Origin: Imhoffiella purpurea
GTDB taxonomy: Bacteria; Pseudomonadota; Gammaproteobacteria; Chromatiales; Chromatiaceae
DNA: 34,858 bases
Direction of reading: 5' to 3'
NCBI RefSeq assembly: GCF_000585215.1
Contig: NZ_AONC01000055.1
Location: 1 to 34,858 of the forward strand
The notes beneath the pieces are model-generated. The model did not search any database. It saw only the letters and a program-made list of their open reading frames with translations, and was not told the origin of the DNA. A program made the position numbers and the translations under genes. Below are positions 1 through 12,652 of this stretch, piece after piece; within the stretch, counting starts at the first letter, position 1, and every line of letters begins with the position of its first letter.

Positions 1-310
1 CCACCGGACGTTGGACTCAGTTCTGGGAGAAAATCGATCAATTTGGCGCTGAATGCTGCTGCTGAGGACATCATGCGGAGGCCGCACCCGATCGAACGGT
101 CGTCGGTCGCGCCGGGGCGGCGCTCCCACCTCGTCGGTGCGACTCATTGGAGCCATCTTTGTGGCCCACGCCGCGCGGCTTGGGCTGGCGATGGGCGGCT
201 GACCAAGGTCGGGCCGGATTGGGCGTCTTTGAGCGTAGCCTTTGATATTGATGAGCTTGGGGCGCTTAGCGCTCGGGGCCGAGCAGGCTGTTCAGGAGTG
301 GCGCCCTTGG
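1..310. other. No gene recognised
   Basis: This stretch lies downstream of the RfaH-like gene on the minus strand. Open frames across it are short, lack family resemblance and look like GC-rich chance frames. I see no tRNA, no terminator with a T-run and no clear repeat. It may be the end of an intergenic region or a decayed gene cut by the window edge. Confidence 0.4.
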
Positions 311-814
311 TCACGCCAGCGCGACACTCGAGCCTGGCAGCACGACGCGCGTCGCTCGTCCGATCACGTCGATCAGGATGGCGACGCGCTCATCTCCACA
401 GGACGTCTGGAAGATCCCTTGAAGCCCGGCGAATGGGCCAGCTGTAACGGCCACGCTGTCGCCTGCGTGAAAGTCGTGGCGTGGCGGCGATTGCGGCCCC
501 CGCCGGTGCGCATCTTCGTTGCGGCGAAGTGTCTCGATGACCGGACCTGGGACCGATGTCAGGCGATGTCCGAAGGTGACCAGGGCGGTCACACCGAAAG
601 TCGAGCGGATGGGCGCGACCGATTGATGATTGGGATCGAGGCGCAGAAAGAGGTAGCGCGGGAAGAGTGGCTCGAGGGTCTCTTTCCAGGCTCCGCGACG
701 CTTGGCGACACGGGTGTAGAGAGGGAGGTAGGTCTCGAAGGCCTGGCGTTGCAGATTGGCGTCCGCGAGCGTTTCCTGACGGGGCTTGGTATAGATCAGG
801 TACCAGGCTTTCAT
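311..814 (-). CDS. rfaH: RfaH-like transcription antitermination protein (NusG paralogue)
   Basis: A 167-residue NusG-family protein. It opens with the NGN-domain signature MKAWYLIYTKPRQE, followed by FETYLPLY and LFPRYLFLRLDP, as in RfaH/NusG-like elongation factors. The C-terminal part (VAVTAGPFAGLQGIFQ) is a KOW domain. Such proteins load on RNA polymerase at an ops sequence and suppress termination in long polysaccharide or export operons. The start at 814 is chosen because it aligns with the family N-terminus; an in-frame extension to 880 is unlikely. It begins four bases after the stop of the frameshifted EPS regulator, so the two were probably one operon. An ops element lies in the leader of that operon. 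A housekeeping NusG is less likely, because there is no secE/rplK neighbourhood and the neighbours are EPS/exosortase genes. Confidence 0.85.
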   Translation of the reverse strand: MKAWYLIYTKPRQETLADANLQRQAFETYLPLYTRVAKRRGAWKETLEPLFPRYLFLRLDPNHQSVAPIRSTFGVTALVTFGHRLTSVPGPVIETLRRNEDAHRRGPQSPPRHDFHAGDSVAVTAGPFAGLQGIFQTSCGDERVAILIDVIGRATRVVLPGSSVALA

Positions 815-818
815 GGCC

Positions 819-1189
819 TCAGCTGTCGTGATCGGGGCTTGTCGTCCGTTGTGCAGCCGGCAGTTGCGCGACCTCCGCACGCAGCTGCTCGATCTCTTGC
901 TCGAGGGCCGCGAGCTCGGCGGTCTTTCGCTTCAAGAAGCGAACGGCGATCGTCGCTTTGCGCTCGAGGCCTTGCGGCGCCAGCAGGTAGGCGTAGGCGA
1001 GCTTGTTGCGGCTGTTTCTGAAGTTGTCCATCTTGACCCAGCCACGCTCGAGGAGTGCCTTGATGCAGTAGTTCGCCTTACCCAGCTCTCTGGGCAGACC
1101 ACGCCCAAGGCATTGGATAGCTCCGGCTGGCTGATGTTGGGCTGCTCCTGCAGCAGCTTGAGCAGCTTGTAGTGGATGTCGTCGGTCAA
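819..1189 (-). pseudogene. MarR-family EPS-associated transcriptional regulator, frameshifted
   Basis: Two overlapping minus-strand frames each carry half of one protein. The first (TTG start at 1189) reads MTDDIHYKLLKLLQEQ and continues to PELSNALGV. The second gives LGKANYCIKALLERGW, then NKLAYAYLL and a C-terminal coiled coil ending at 819. Together they match the MarR-type regulator typical of exopolysaccharide/exosortase loci (winged helix plus coiled coil). Between the two halves, near 1085-1100, there are about 11 more bases than I recall for the family, which breaks the frame inside the helix-turn-helix. As it stands the product should be truncated or mis-framed. A sequencing indel or a -1 recoding event are alternatives. 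The downstream RfaH-like gene is intact. Confidence 0.75.
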
Positions 1190-1215
1190 TACAGGGGCAC
1201 CGAGTCGTCATCAGG

Positions 1216-1227
1216 CACGCTACCGCC
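1216..1227 (-). promoter_or_regulatory. ops element (RfaH loading site)
   Basis: The minus strand reads GGCGGTAGCGTG, an exact match to the operon polarity suppressor element that pauses RNA polymerase and recruits RfaH. It lies about 45 bases downstream of the predicted transcription start and about 27 bases upstream of the TTG start of the regulator gene. This is where ops elements normally sit, in an untranslated leader. Only the ops part of a JUMPstart sequence is recognisable. Confidence 0.75.
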
Positions 1228-1275
1228 ATGCCGAGCGCGCGGGGCGCGTCGGCAGGCGTTCAATCTGTGAAAGCC

Positions 1276-1304
1276 AGTAAAGAGCCAAACACAAGGACTG
1301 TCAA
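1276..1304 (-). promoter_or_regulatory. Sigma70 promoter of the EPS regulator-rfaH operon
   Basis: On the minus strand a consensus -35 TTGACA (1299-1304) is followed after exactly 17 bases by TTTACT (1276-1281), a four-of-six match to the -10. The start would be near 1269, giving a leader of about 80 bases that contains the ops element. Confidence 0.6.
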
Positions 1305-1546
1305 TGCCTTTAATTGGGTCAGGCAGGGAGCAGTCCGGCGTGGAGATGAATCTAGGAGGGGGAGCGTATTAGCAAGCCTGGAAAGCTCGACTTCGTCGCT
1401 CGACTGCTGGAAGAACCGCCCAAGCGATATCGGCCGAACACGGTGCGCTGTTTGCGCGGCTCCTCTGTATCATGGCAGCATCTCCGAGATAATACCCCTC
1501 CGCACGAGCGGGTGTCCTCATGATCGAAGCCGCAAGGAGTCACGAG

Positions 1547-3118
1547 ATGCAGCCGCCTTTGACCACGCGTTGGGCGGGCCATATCTGGCCCTGGGGATTC
1601 CTGGCCGCCGCCATCGGACTCCTGCTCATGATCTTCTCCACGGGACTGGCCGGCATGCTCAACGCCTGGAGCAGCGAAGAGTATAGCCACGGCTACATGC
1701 TGCCGGCCGTGGCGGCCTTTCTCGTCTGGCAGCGCTCCGCGCTACTCGCGCAAACGCCCTTCCAGCCAAGCTGGACAGGGGTGATGTTGACGGCTTTCGG
1801 GCTATTCCTATACGTCGCTGGCGAGCTTGGCACACTCTATACGGTCATCCAGTACGGCTTCCTGGCGGCACTTGGCGGTGTCCTGCTGTCCTGGATGGGG
1901 TGGAAGGCATTCCGAATCATTCTGCCGGCCTATCTGCTTCTCTTCTTCTGCGTTCCATTGCCCAGCTTTCTGTACAACAACCTCTCCTCCCAGCTCCAGC
2001 TGACCTCCTCCGAGTGGGGTGTCGCTCTCATCCGGCTCTTCAGCATCCCGGTCTTTCTCGAAGGCAATGTGATCGATCTCGGCCACTATCAACTTCAGGT
2101 GGTCGAGGCCTGCAGCGGGCTGCGGTATCTCTTTCCACTGTCCGCCTTGGGGTTCATCGCGGCGATTCTGTTCCGAGGCGCCTTATGGAAGAAGGCGGTG
2201 CTCTTTTTCTCGACGCTGCCGATCACGGTCCTGATGAATAGCTTTCGGATCGGCGTGATCGGGATTCTGGTGCACTACCAAGGGATCGACATGGCGGAGG
2301 GCTTTCTGCACGACTTCGAGGGCTGGGTCGTCTTCATGGCCTGCTCGGTGCTGCTGGTGTTGGAGATGTGGCTGCTGGCGAGGATCGGCCCGGATCGATC
2401 GTCCTTCAGCGAGGCATTTACGATCGATGGGCCAGAGCCCATCCCTGACTCGGCCCGGGTGGAACATCGACGCGTGCCCTGGTCGGTCTACGCCGTGCTG
2501 CCGCTGCTGGTCGCGGTGGCCCTGCTCTCATTCATGCTGCCGGAGCGCCAGGACGTGGCGCCCCAGCGGCCGGATCTGGTCTTCTTTCCCGGCGATATCG
2601 GCGAGTGGCGTGGTCAGCGCGGCCGGCTCGAACAGATCTATATCGATGCGCTGAAGTTCGATGACTATCTGATGTCGGACTATCGCAATCAAGCGGGCGA
2701 TTCGATCAATCTCTACGTGGCCTATTATGCGTCGCAGCGTAAGGGAGCCTCGGTACACTCACCGAAGAGCTGTCTGCCCGGTGGCGGCTGGCGGATCGAG
2801 GACTTCTCTCAACGTGAGATCCCAGGGCCAGGTGTCGATGGCCAGCCGCTGAGGGTGAACCGCTCGCTGATCCAGATGGGGGATGAGCGTCTGCTGGTCT
2901 ATTACTGGTTCCAGCAACGCGGACGGGTGATGACGAACGAGTATCTGGTGAAGTGGTATCTGTTCTGGGATGCGCTCACACGCAATCGCACCGACGGTGC
3001 CCTGGTGCGCCTGACGATTGCGGCACCCCTAGAGGAGGATTTGAAGGAGAAGGATGCGCTTCTATCGGGGTTCGCGAATGCGATCGAGCCACCGCTGCAA
3101 CGCTTCATCCCAGAGTGA
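1547..3118 (+). CDS. xrtD: Exosortase fused to EpsI domain (XrtD-type, VPLPA-CTERM exosortase)
   Basis: A 523-residue inner-membrane protein. Residues 1-290 are a multi-pass exosortase with the three catalytic features: Cys189 in [13 protein letters not shown], Arg234 in LMNSFRIG and His255 in GFLHDFEGW. After about residue 310 comes one more membrane segment and an EpsI domain ([19 protein letters not shown]). Exosortases cut and anchor PEP-CTERM-like exported proteins, usually in biofilm or EPS producers. The full-length fusion is typical of the XrtD class, though assignment to XrtD rather than XrtA is from memory of family architecture. The start at 1547 is preferred over 1520 because AAGGAG lies seven bases before it. 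It is divergent from the EPS regulator/rfaH pair. No PEP-CTERM substrate is encoded in the window. Confidence 0.88.
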   Translation: MQPPLTTRWAGHIWPWGFLAAAIGLLLMIFSTGLAGMLNAWSSEEYSHGYMLPAVAAFLVWQRSALLAQTPFQPSWTGVMLTAFGLFLYVAGELGTLYTVIQYGFLAALGGVLLSWMGWKAFRIILPAYLLLFFCVPLPSFLYNNLSSQLQLTSSEWGVALIRLFSIPVFLEGNVIDLGHYQLQVVEACSGLRYLFPLSALGFIAAILFRGALWKKAVLFFSTLPITVLMNSFRIGVIGILVHYQGIDMAEGFLHDFEGWVVFMACSVLLVLEMWLLARIGPDRSSFSEAFTIDGPEPIPDSARVEHRRVPWSVYAVLPLLVAVALLSFMLPERQDVAPQRPDLVFFPGDIGEWRGQRGRLEQIYIDALKFDDYLMSDYRNQAGDSINLYVAYYASQRKGASVHSPKSCLPGGGWRIEDFSQREIPGPGVDGQPLRVNRSLIQMGDERLLVYYWFQQRGRVMTNEYLVKWYLFWDALTRNRTDGALVRLTIAAPLEEDLKEKDALLSGFANAIEPPLQRFIPE

Positions 3119-3153
3119 AAACTGGCGACTGAGAAGCGGTCTCCCCGAGGAGG

Positions 3154-3175
3154 CCGCTGATCGTATAATCAGCGG
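3154..3175 (+). promoter_or_regulatory. Hairpin containing a TATAAT box upstream of dapC
   Basis: CCGCTGAT (3154-3161) and ATCAGCGG (3168-3175) form a perfect 8-bp inverted repeat. An exact TATAAT sits at 3164-3169, spanning most of the loop and the start of the right arm. It may be the -10 of the dapC promoter overlapped by an operator, or the weak terminator of the exosortase gene. No good -35 and no T-run are seen, so the role is uncertain. Confidence 0.35.
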
Positions 3176-3238
3176 TCGATCCACATGGACGCCCTTCCAG
3201 CCTGAGCCGAGGGTGTCCCGCCGCACATCGACGACACC

Positions 3239-4435
3239 ATGAACCCAGACCTCGGGCGACTCCAAGCCTACCCGTTCGAAAAACTCGCCGCGCTCAAGCA
3301 GGGCATCGATCCGCCGCGCAACCTGGACCCCATCGGGCTGCACATCGGCGAGCCCAAGCATCCGACACCGAGCCTCATCGCCGATGCGCTCATCGCCCAC
3401 CTGCATCGGCTCTCGTCCTATCCGACGACCCGCGGAACGGCTGAGCTGCGCGAGACGATCGCCACCTGGCTGAAACGGCGCTTCCAGGGCGTCGAGCTCG
3501 CGGTCGATCCAGACCGCCAGATCCTACCGGTCAACGGCACCCGCGAGGCACTGTTCGCCTTCGCCCAGGCGGTCGTCGACCCCTCGCGCGACCCTCTGGT
3601 ACTGATGCCGAACCCCTGCTATCAGATCTACGAAGGCGCCGCCCTGCTGGCCGGCGCGGAACCGCGCTATCTGGCCTGCGAGGCAGCCAACGGCTTCATC
3701 CCGGATTTCGAGGCCATCGACACGGCCACCTGGGATCGCTGTCAGCTGCTCTACATCTGCTCGCCGGGCAACCCGACCGGCGCGGTCTTCGACCGGAACA
3801 CCCTGACCCGGCTGATCGAGCTGGCCCATCGGCACGATTTCGTCATCGCCTCGGACGAATGTTACGGCGATATCTATCTGGACGAATCCGCGCCCCCGAC
3901 CGGGCTACTGCAGGCCGCAGCCGCGATGGGCAACGAGCGATTCCATCGCTGCATCGTCTTCAACAGCCTCTCCAAGCGATCGAACGCGCCCGGGCTACGA
4001 TCCGGTTTCGTCGCGGGCGATGCCGAGCTCATCCAGGGCTTTCTCTCCTACCGCACCTATCACGGCTGCGCCATGTCGCTGCCGGTGCAAAGCGCGAGCG
4101 TGGCGGCCTGGAGCGACGAAGCGCACGTGGTGGAGAACCGCCGTCTCTATCGCGAGAAGATCGCTGCCGTGACTGAGATCCTGAGCGAGGTCATGTCGCT
4201 GACGCCGCCCGAGGCCAGCTTCTTCCTCTGGCCCCAGACCCCGATCCCGGACACCGAGTTCGCCCGCCGACTCTTCGCCGAGGAGAACGTCACAGTACTG
4301 CCCGGCAGCTTCCTGTCGCGCCGCGTCGAGGGCACGGATCCAGGCGAGAACCGGGTGCGGATCGCCCTGGTGCCCGAACTCGACGAATGCGTCGATGCCG
4401 CCCGACGCATCCGCGCTTTCATCGAGCGTCTATAG
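3239..4435 (+). CDS. dapC: Succinyldiaminopimelate transaminase DapC
   Basis: A 398-residue fold-type I PLP aminotransferase. The pyridoxal lysine is Lys246 in FNSLSKRSNAPGLRSGF, and other class I features are SPGNPTGAVF, the ASDECYGDIY strand and the C-terminal arginine region ENRVRIALV. The N-terminus (GLHIGEPKHPTP) is characteristic of the DapC branch. It transfers an amino group from glutamate to N-succinyl-2-amino-6-oxopimelate in the succinylase route to lysine and peptidoglycan diaminopimelate. The gene is followed after 56 bases by dapD and then dapE, which strongly supports the DapC name over other aminotransferases. Confidence 0.93.
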   Translation: MNPDLGRLQAYPFEKLAALKQGIDPPRNLDPIGLHIGEPKHPTPSLIADALIAHLHRLSSYPTTRGTAELRETIATWLKRRFQGVELAVDPDRQILPVNGTREALFAFAQAVVDPSRDPLVLMPNPCYQIYEGAALLAGAEPRYLACEAANGFIPDFEAIDTATWDRCQLLYICSPGNPTGAVFDRNTLTRLIELAHRHDFVIASDECYGDIYLDESAPPTGLLQAAAAMGNERFHRCIVFNSLSKRSNAPGLRSGFVAGDAELIQGFLSYRTYHGCAMSLPVQSASVAAWSDEAHVVENRRLYREKIAAVTEILSEVMSLTPPEASFFLWPQTPIPDTEFARRLFAEENVTVLPGSFLSRRVEGTDPGENRVRIALVPELDECVDAARRIRAFIERL

Positions 4436-4491
4436 CCCTACAATAGGGCCCCGAAAAATTCAGAAGATCGCTAGACAGGACAGACCCCAAC

Positions 4492-6790
<2,299 letters not shown>

Positions 6791-6832
6791 GTCCGGCGGA
6801 GCCGCGAATCGACTGAGCCCCTCCTGACTGGA

Positions 6833-7105
6833 TCAGATGCGCGGCGCTGAGGGTACGTCTGGAAGCACGATGTTGAGTTCCAAGATCTCGCGCGAATCCT
6901 CCTGCTCGTAGTTCACCGAGACCGCATCCAGATCCACATCCACATACTTGCGGATGACGGCGAGGATCTCCTGCTGAAGCTGCGGCAGATAGGAGGGCTG
7001 GCCGCGCGTCGCGCGGTCGTGGGCCACCAGGATCTGCAGCCGCTCCTTGGCGACGTTGGCAGAGCTCTTGGGTTGGTTGGAGCGGAAGTAGTCGAGCAAG
7101 CCCAT
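6833..7105 (-). CDS. minE: Cell division topological specificity factor MinE
   Basis: A 90-residue protein with the MinE anti-MinCD region (ANVAKERLQILVAHDR) and the C-terminal dimerisation domain (EILAVIRKYVDVDLDAVSVNYE). MinE stimulates the ATPase of MinD and makes MinCD oscillate, so division occurs at midcell. The ATG at 7105 is preceded by GAGGGTGATCC, a ribosome site within the end of minD. It is the last gene of minC-minD-minE. Confidence 0.97.
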   Translation of the reverse strand: MGLLDYFRSNQPKSSANVAKERLQILVAHDRATRGQPSYLPQLQQEILAVIRKYVDVDLDAVSVNYEQEDSREILELNIVLPDVPSAPRI

Positions 7106-7108
7106 GGA

Positions 7109-7918
7109 TCACCCTCTGAATAAGCGGCTCAGGAAGCCCTTCTTCTCAGCGTGAATGAAGCGGTGCGGGACCTCTTCCCCCAGGTAGCGCGAGACCATGT
7201 CGGCATAGGACTGGCCGGCATCGCTCTCGCGATCCAGAATCACCGGAATACCATTGTTGGACGCCGTGAGGACGGCCTTGGACTCCGGGACCACCCCGAG
7301 CAGCGTCAGCGACAGGATCTCCTGCACGTCCTCGACGCTCAGCATCTCGCCGACATCGACCCGCTCCGCGTTGTAGCGGGTCAGCAGCAGATACTCGCGG
7401 ATCGGCTCGTCGTTGTTCTCGGCCCGGCGCGAGCGGCTGGAGAGAATCCCCAGCATCCGGTCCGAGTCACGTACCGAGGAGACCTCGGGGTTGGTGACCA
7501 CGATGGCATCGTCGGCATAATACATGGCCATGGTCGCGCCGTGCTCGATGCCCGCGGGCGAGTCGCACACGATGTAATCATAGCTCTGCGACAGCTCGTC
7601 GAGTACCCGACCGACCCCTTCCTTGGTGAGCGCATCCTTGTCGCGCGTCTGCGAGGCCGGAAGCACGTAGAGGTGATCGCAGCGCTTGTCGCGAATCAGC
7701 GCCTGATTCAGATTCGCTTCTTGGTTGATGACATTGATGAAATCGTAGACGACCCGCCGCTCGCAGCCCATGATCAGATCGAGGTTGCGCAGGCCGACGT
7801 CGAAGTCGATGACCACCGTACGCTTGCCTCGTTGCGCCAACCCCATGGCCAAGGCGGCGGATGTGGTCGTCTTACCGACCCCACCCTTGCCAGAGGTAAT
7901 CACGATAATTCTCGCCAA
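7109..7918 (-). CDS. minD: Septum site-determining ATPase MinD
   Basis: A 269-residue ParA/MinD ATPase. The deviant Walker A motif SGKGGVGKTT is near the N-terminus, VVIDFDVGLRNLDLIMG follows, and the C-terminal amphipathic membrane-targeting helix is KKGFLSRLFRG. It binds the inner membrane with ATP and recruits MinC or MinE. I place the start at the TTG at 7918, not the GTG at 7924. AAGGAGG then lies eight bases upstream, and the protein begins MARIIVITSGKGG exactly like E. coli MinD. The GTG is only two bases from that ribosome site. Confidence 0.97.
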   Translation of the reverse strand: MARIIVITSGKGGVGKTTTSAALAMGLAQRGKRTVVIDFDVGLRNLDLIMGCERRVVYDFINVINQEANLNQALIRDKRCDHLYVLPASQTRDKDALTKEGVGRVLDELSQSYDYIVCDSPAGIEHGATMAMYYADDAIVVTNPEVSSVRDSDRMLGILSSRSRRAENNDEPIREYLLLTRYNAERVDVGEMLSVEDVQEILSLTLLGVVPESKAVLTASNNGIPVILDRESDAGQSYADMVSRYLGEEVPHRFIHAEKKGFLSRLFRG

Positions 7919-7969
7919 AGTCACACCCTCCTTAAAGGGATCTGTTCCGTTGCCCGGCAGTGGAGATCG

Positions 7970-8764
7970 TTACAGTTTTTCGATGCGCAGGATCTTCTGA
8001 TCCAGAAAGATCTGGACCGGCACGCCGCGCAGTTCGATGGGAATATGCTCGCTGACGCGATAATGCCCAGCGATGGAGACCAGTTCCGCCTGCAGATCCT
8101 GACAGAAGATACACGCCTCGAGATTCCCGTTCATACCGGCGAGAGCACGTCCACGCAATGGACCGTAGACATGGATGTTGCCATCCGCCATCAGCTCGGC
8201 ACCTGAACTGACCGGCGCGGTAATGGTAAGGTCTCCTCCGGAGGCATAGACCCGCTGCCCCGAACGCACGGGACGCTTCACCAACATGAAGCCCTGGCTG
8301 GACAAGCGAGGCGGAGCCGCGGTTTGAGCCGGCTCGGACGCCGCGGGCCGAGACTCGTCCTCGGCCGCCGTTTCGCGCTCATCGCCACCCTTGGACTCAT
8401 CGCCCCCATTGCCGCGACGCACGTAGGACTCGCGCAGGATGGCCAATTCCAGCGCTTCGGCGGCGGTATTCTGCTCCTTGTCGCCACCGCGTACACCGAA
8501 GGGAATCATCCCATAGCCTCGCAGCAACCCGACCAGGAGCGGAAATTCGATGGCCCCCGAGCCGGGCGGAAGCATGCCCAGGTCGATGACGACGGGTGTA
8601 TTGCGGAAGAAATCCGGCGCCTTCTCGACCTTGGCTCCCAACCGGGCCGCCACGGCCTCGACGTTGTTGTCGAACAGTCGAAGAATCGGCAAGGTGAAAT
8701 TGGCCGCCTTCAGCTCGAAGGGTCTGTGAGCCTCAGCTACGGATTTATGTTGGTTCACTGCCAT
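7970..8764 (-). CDS. minC: Septum site-determining protein MinC
   Basis: A 264-residue FtsZ-assembly inhibitor. The N-terminal domain (FELKAANFTLPILRLFDNN) is followed by an acidic, low-complexity linker (around residues 115-155) and the C-terminal beta-helix domain (RPVRSGQRVYASGGDLTI, DGNIHVYGPLRGRALAG). The C-terminal domain binds MinD. The start is the ATG at 8764, which gives MAVNQHKSV; a longer frame to 8902 has no family support. It is the first gene of the minCDE operon, and the roughly 290 bases upstream contain no gene. Confidence 0.95.
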   Translation of the reverse strand: MAVNQHKSVAEAHRPFELKAANFTLPILRLFDNNVEAVAARLGAKVEKAPDFFRNTPVVIDLGMLPPGSGAIEFPLLVGLLRGYGMIPFGVRGGDKEQNTAAEALELAILRESYVRRGNGGDESKGGDERETAAEDESRPAASEPAQTAAPPRLSSQGFMLVKRPVRSGQRVYASGGDLTITAPVSSGAELMADGNIHVYGPLRGRALAGMNGNLEACIFCQDLQAELVSIAGHYRVSEHIPIELRGVPVQIFLDQKILRIEKL

Positions 8765-9053
8765 GTTCGTGGACTCGGGCGAGGATCGCCACTGATCTCC
8801 TGATGAATCGATTCGCTTGCCGCCCGCCGCAGATGAAGCACCGACGGGACTCTCCCATGACACAGACGCGATCATCCGACACAGCACCGCCGAAGGCCGC
8901 ATACCGCGCGGACGGTAGAAGACGGAATGAAAACGCGTGCGGCGCTACGACCGGGCTAATCCTACCTGTTGTGCGGACATCATCATAGTGGCCGCACGGC
9001 AGGAGCGGCTGAAAAGATGCGTCATGCCGGCCGACGGCCGGAACGCCGCGCGC

Positions 9054-9398
9054 TCATCCGGGAGGCCATTGCAGCGGACGTCCGCCGAGCACATGCAGAT
9101 GCAGATGGAACACCGTCTGACCGGCTCCCGCATTGCAGTTGATGACGGTACGGTAGCCACCCTCGGCGATCCCCGCCTGCTGCGCGACCTTGGCCGCGGC
9201 CAGCAGAAGCCTGCCGAGCAGCTCGGCGTCCTCCGGCGAGGCATCGTTCAGGGTCGGAATCGGCTTGCGCGGAATCACCAGGATATGGGTCGGCGCCTGA
9301 GGACTGATATCGCGAAAGGCGACCAGATCCTCGTCCTCGTAAACAACGTCGGCGGATATCTCGCCCGAGGCGATCTTACCGAAAATCGTGTCAGACAT
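9054..9398 (-). CDS. hinT: HIT-family purine nucleoside phosphoramidase HinT
   Basis: A 114-residue histidine triad protein. The triad motif is in TVFHLHLHVLGG near the C-terminus, and the N-terminus IFGKIASGEI with VYEDEDLVAFRDI is typical of HinT. The family hydrolyses adenosine phosphoramidates and aminoacyl-adenylates in the cytoplasm. The start at 9398 is set by the strong ribosome site GGGAGGAG eight or so bases upstream. It stands alone between minC and recR on the minus strand. Confidence 0.93.
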   Translation of the reverse strand: MSDTIFGKIASGEISADVVYEDEDLVAFRDISPQAPTHILVIPRKPIPTLNDASPEDAELLGRLLLAAAKVAQQAGIAEGGYRTVINCNAGAGQTVFHLHLHVLGGRPLQWPPG

Positions 9399-9495
9399 AG
9401 AGGTTCTCCTCCCCAGTGAACCCAATTCCCATCGACATCTCAGGCGTGAAACAAGGCCCCCGCCCAGTTAAAGACGTCTCGGATCCGGTGAAAGG

Positions 9496-10089
9496 CTAGA
9501 AATCGCGCCGACCGGCGAAGGCCAACGCCAGCGTTCCTCCATCCACCGATTCCAGCTCTCCGCCGAGCGGAACGCCCTGAGCGATCCGGGTGACTCGGAC
9601 GCCATGGGACAGTGCCCGATCGGCGATGAACTGGCCCGTGACGGTCCCTTCGACGGTCGGACTGACCGCGAGTATGAGCTCGCCGATCCCCTCCTCGAGC
9701 CGATCCTCCAGCTGCCCCAGCCCCAACTCGTCGGGTCCGATCCCGTCCAGAGGCGACAGGCGTCCGCCCAGGACGAAGTAGAGCCCGCGATAGTCGGCCG
9801 CCTGCTCGATGGCCACGACCTGAGACGGCTGCTCGACCACGCACAGCAGGGAAGCGTCGCGCTGGGCATTGGCACAGATGGCGCAGACCTCATGCTCCGT
9901 CAGCGTGCGGCAGCGTCGGCAGCGACCGATCCGGGTCATGGCGTCGGCCATGACATGGGCCAGACGCAGACCGCCCTCGCGATCGCGCTCGAGCAGATGG
10001 AAGGCGATTCTCTGCGCCGACTTGGGACCGACGCCCGGCAGACATCGCAAGGCGCCGGTCAACTGATTCAGCAGCGAGCGCTCCGCCAC
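9496..10089 (-). CDS. recR: Recombination mediator protein RecR
   Basis: A 197-residue protein with a helix-hairpin-helix N-terminus ([17 protein letters not shown]), a four-cysteine zinc finger ([16 protein letters not shown]) and a Toprim domain ([16 protein letters not shown], then [16 protein letters not shown]). RecR works with RecO (and RecF) to load RecA on gapped DNA. The start is a GTG at 10089, giving [10 protein letters not shown], which matches family N-termini in length. It follows ebfC by 37 bases, forming the common dnaX-ebfC-recR cluster. Confidence 0.97.
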   Translation of the reverse strand: MAERSLLNQLTGALRCLPGVGPKSAQRIAFHLLERDREGGLRLAHVMADAMTRIGRCRRCRTLTEHEVCAICANAQRDASLLCVVEQPSQVVAIEQAADYRGLYFVLGGRLSPLDGIGPDELGLGQLEDRLEEGIGELILAVSPTVEGTVTGQFIADRALSHGVRVTRIAQGVPLGGELESVDGGTLALAFAGRRDF

Positions 10090-10126
10090 GCGATGCCGTC
10101 CCGATAGCCCGGTGAGCGTCGTAGAG

Positions 10127-10450
10127 TCAGAAGGGGAGCTTCATCCCCGGAGGCAGCGGCAGGCCGGCGGTGACCTCGGACATGGTCTCCTTGGCCTTCT
10201 CGGCAACCCGCTGACCCGCGGCATTGGCCGCCGCCACGATCAGATCCTCCAGCATCTCCTTGTCGTCGCCCATCAGCGATGGATCGATCTCGACCCGCTT
10301 CATCTGGTGCTGACCGTTGATGGTCACCTTCACCATGCCGCCGCCGGCCTCGCCAACGACCTCTTCCTGGGCCAGACGCGCCTGAGCCTGCTGCATCTCT
10401 TCCTGCATCTTCTGAGCCTGCTTGAGCAAGCCACCGAGTCCTGCCTTCAT
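10127..10450 (-). CDS. ebfC: YbaB/EbfC-family nucleoid-associated protein
   Basis: A 107-residue protein beginning [20 protein letters not shown], the hallmark of the YbaB/EbfC family. The middle section [20 protein letters not shown] forms the DNA-binding beta core. These small dimeric proteins coat DNA and almost always sit between dnaX and recR, as here. GAGG before the ATG is an adequate ribosome site. Confidence 0.96.
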   Translation of the reverse strand: MKAGLGGLLKQAQKMQEEMQQAQARLAQEEVVGEAGGGMVKVTINGQHQMKRVEIDPSLMGDDKEMLEDLIVAAANAAGQRVAEKAKETMSEVTAGLPLPPGMKLPF

Positions 10451-10587
10451 AGATATCTACCTCTAAGTGGGAAATCCGGGCACTCGAGCCCGTAACGCCC
10501 TGACACTAGCGGACAGGGCAAGGAGAAAACAAGGTTGCCGATCGGCCACGAGACCATGAGGATCGCACCGGAAGACACCCGAGACGT

Positions 10588-12279
<1,692 letters not shown>

Positions 12280-12350
12280 GCGCGAGATCGATCGGCCGTA
12301 TCTTAGGGGAACGGGAAACGCTTCACGACGCTCCCGAAGGGAAGTGGGGC

Positions 12351-12462
12351 GGCGGCCCGCACCAGCCACACCCCGGCACACGATTCCACCGCTGCGGCTG
12401 CTCCCTTCCGGGCCTGACCGGGTTCACGGTTTCACGTTGCGAGGGGACCGGCCCGAGCCACC
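12351..12462 (-). ncRNA. ffs: Signal recognition particle RNA (4.5S RNA)
   Basis: On the minus strand the conserved apical core GTCAGGCCCGGAAGGGAGCA is followed by GCAGC and then GTGTGCCGGG, matching the E. coli 4.5S RNA loop that binds Ffh and the SRP receptor. The ends GGTGGCTCG (12454-12462) and CGGGCCGCC (12351-12359) pair along nine positions, which sets a length of about 112 bases. It lies upstream of dnaX on the same strand. Ends are good to a few bases. Confidence 0.93.
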
Positions 12463-12652
12463 ATAACGCATTGGCTTCGGCATAGCCGGAAACAGCGCGA
12501 GAGGTTAACAAAGAGCGTCGGCGAAAACAAACGGCTTGTCGCCCATCGACGGATTCTCGTGGGCCGCGGCCCCGCATCCATCGCCCCATCCCTGTACCAT
12601 AGCCGCATCACGCGACCGACGACTTCAGACATCCAGCCCAAGAATGCAGCCC

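Larger units (their letters stand above)
1190..1546. other. Divergent intergenic region between EPS regulator and exosortase genes
   Basis: It holds the minus-strand promoter (1276-1304) and ops element (1216-1227) annotated separately. On the plus strand a GATAAT at 1488-1493 could be a weak -10 for the exosortase gene, with no good -35. No convincing coding frame was found. Confidence 0.5.

Noticed and set aside
1370-1480. A possible decayed coding segment (KLDFVARLLEEPPKRYRP) upstream of the exosortase gene
   Set aside because: It is open for only about 40 codons, has no start with a ribosome site and matches no family I know.
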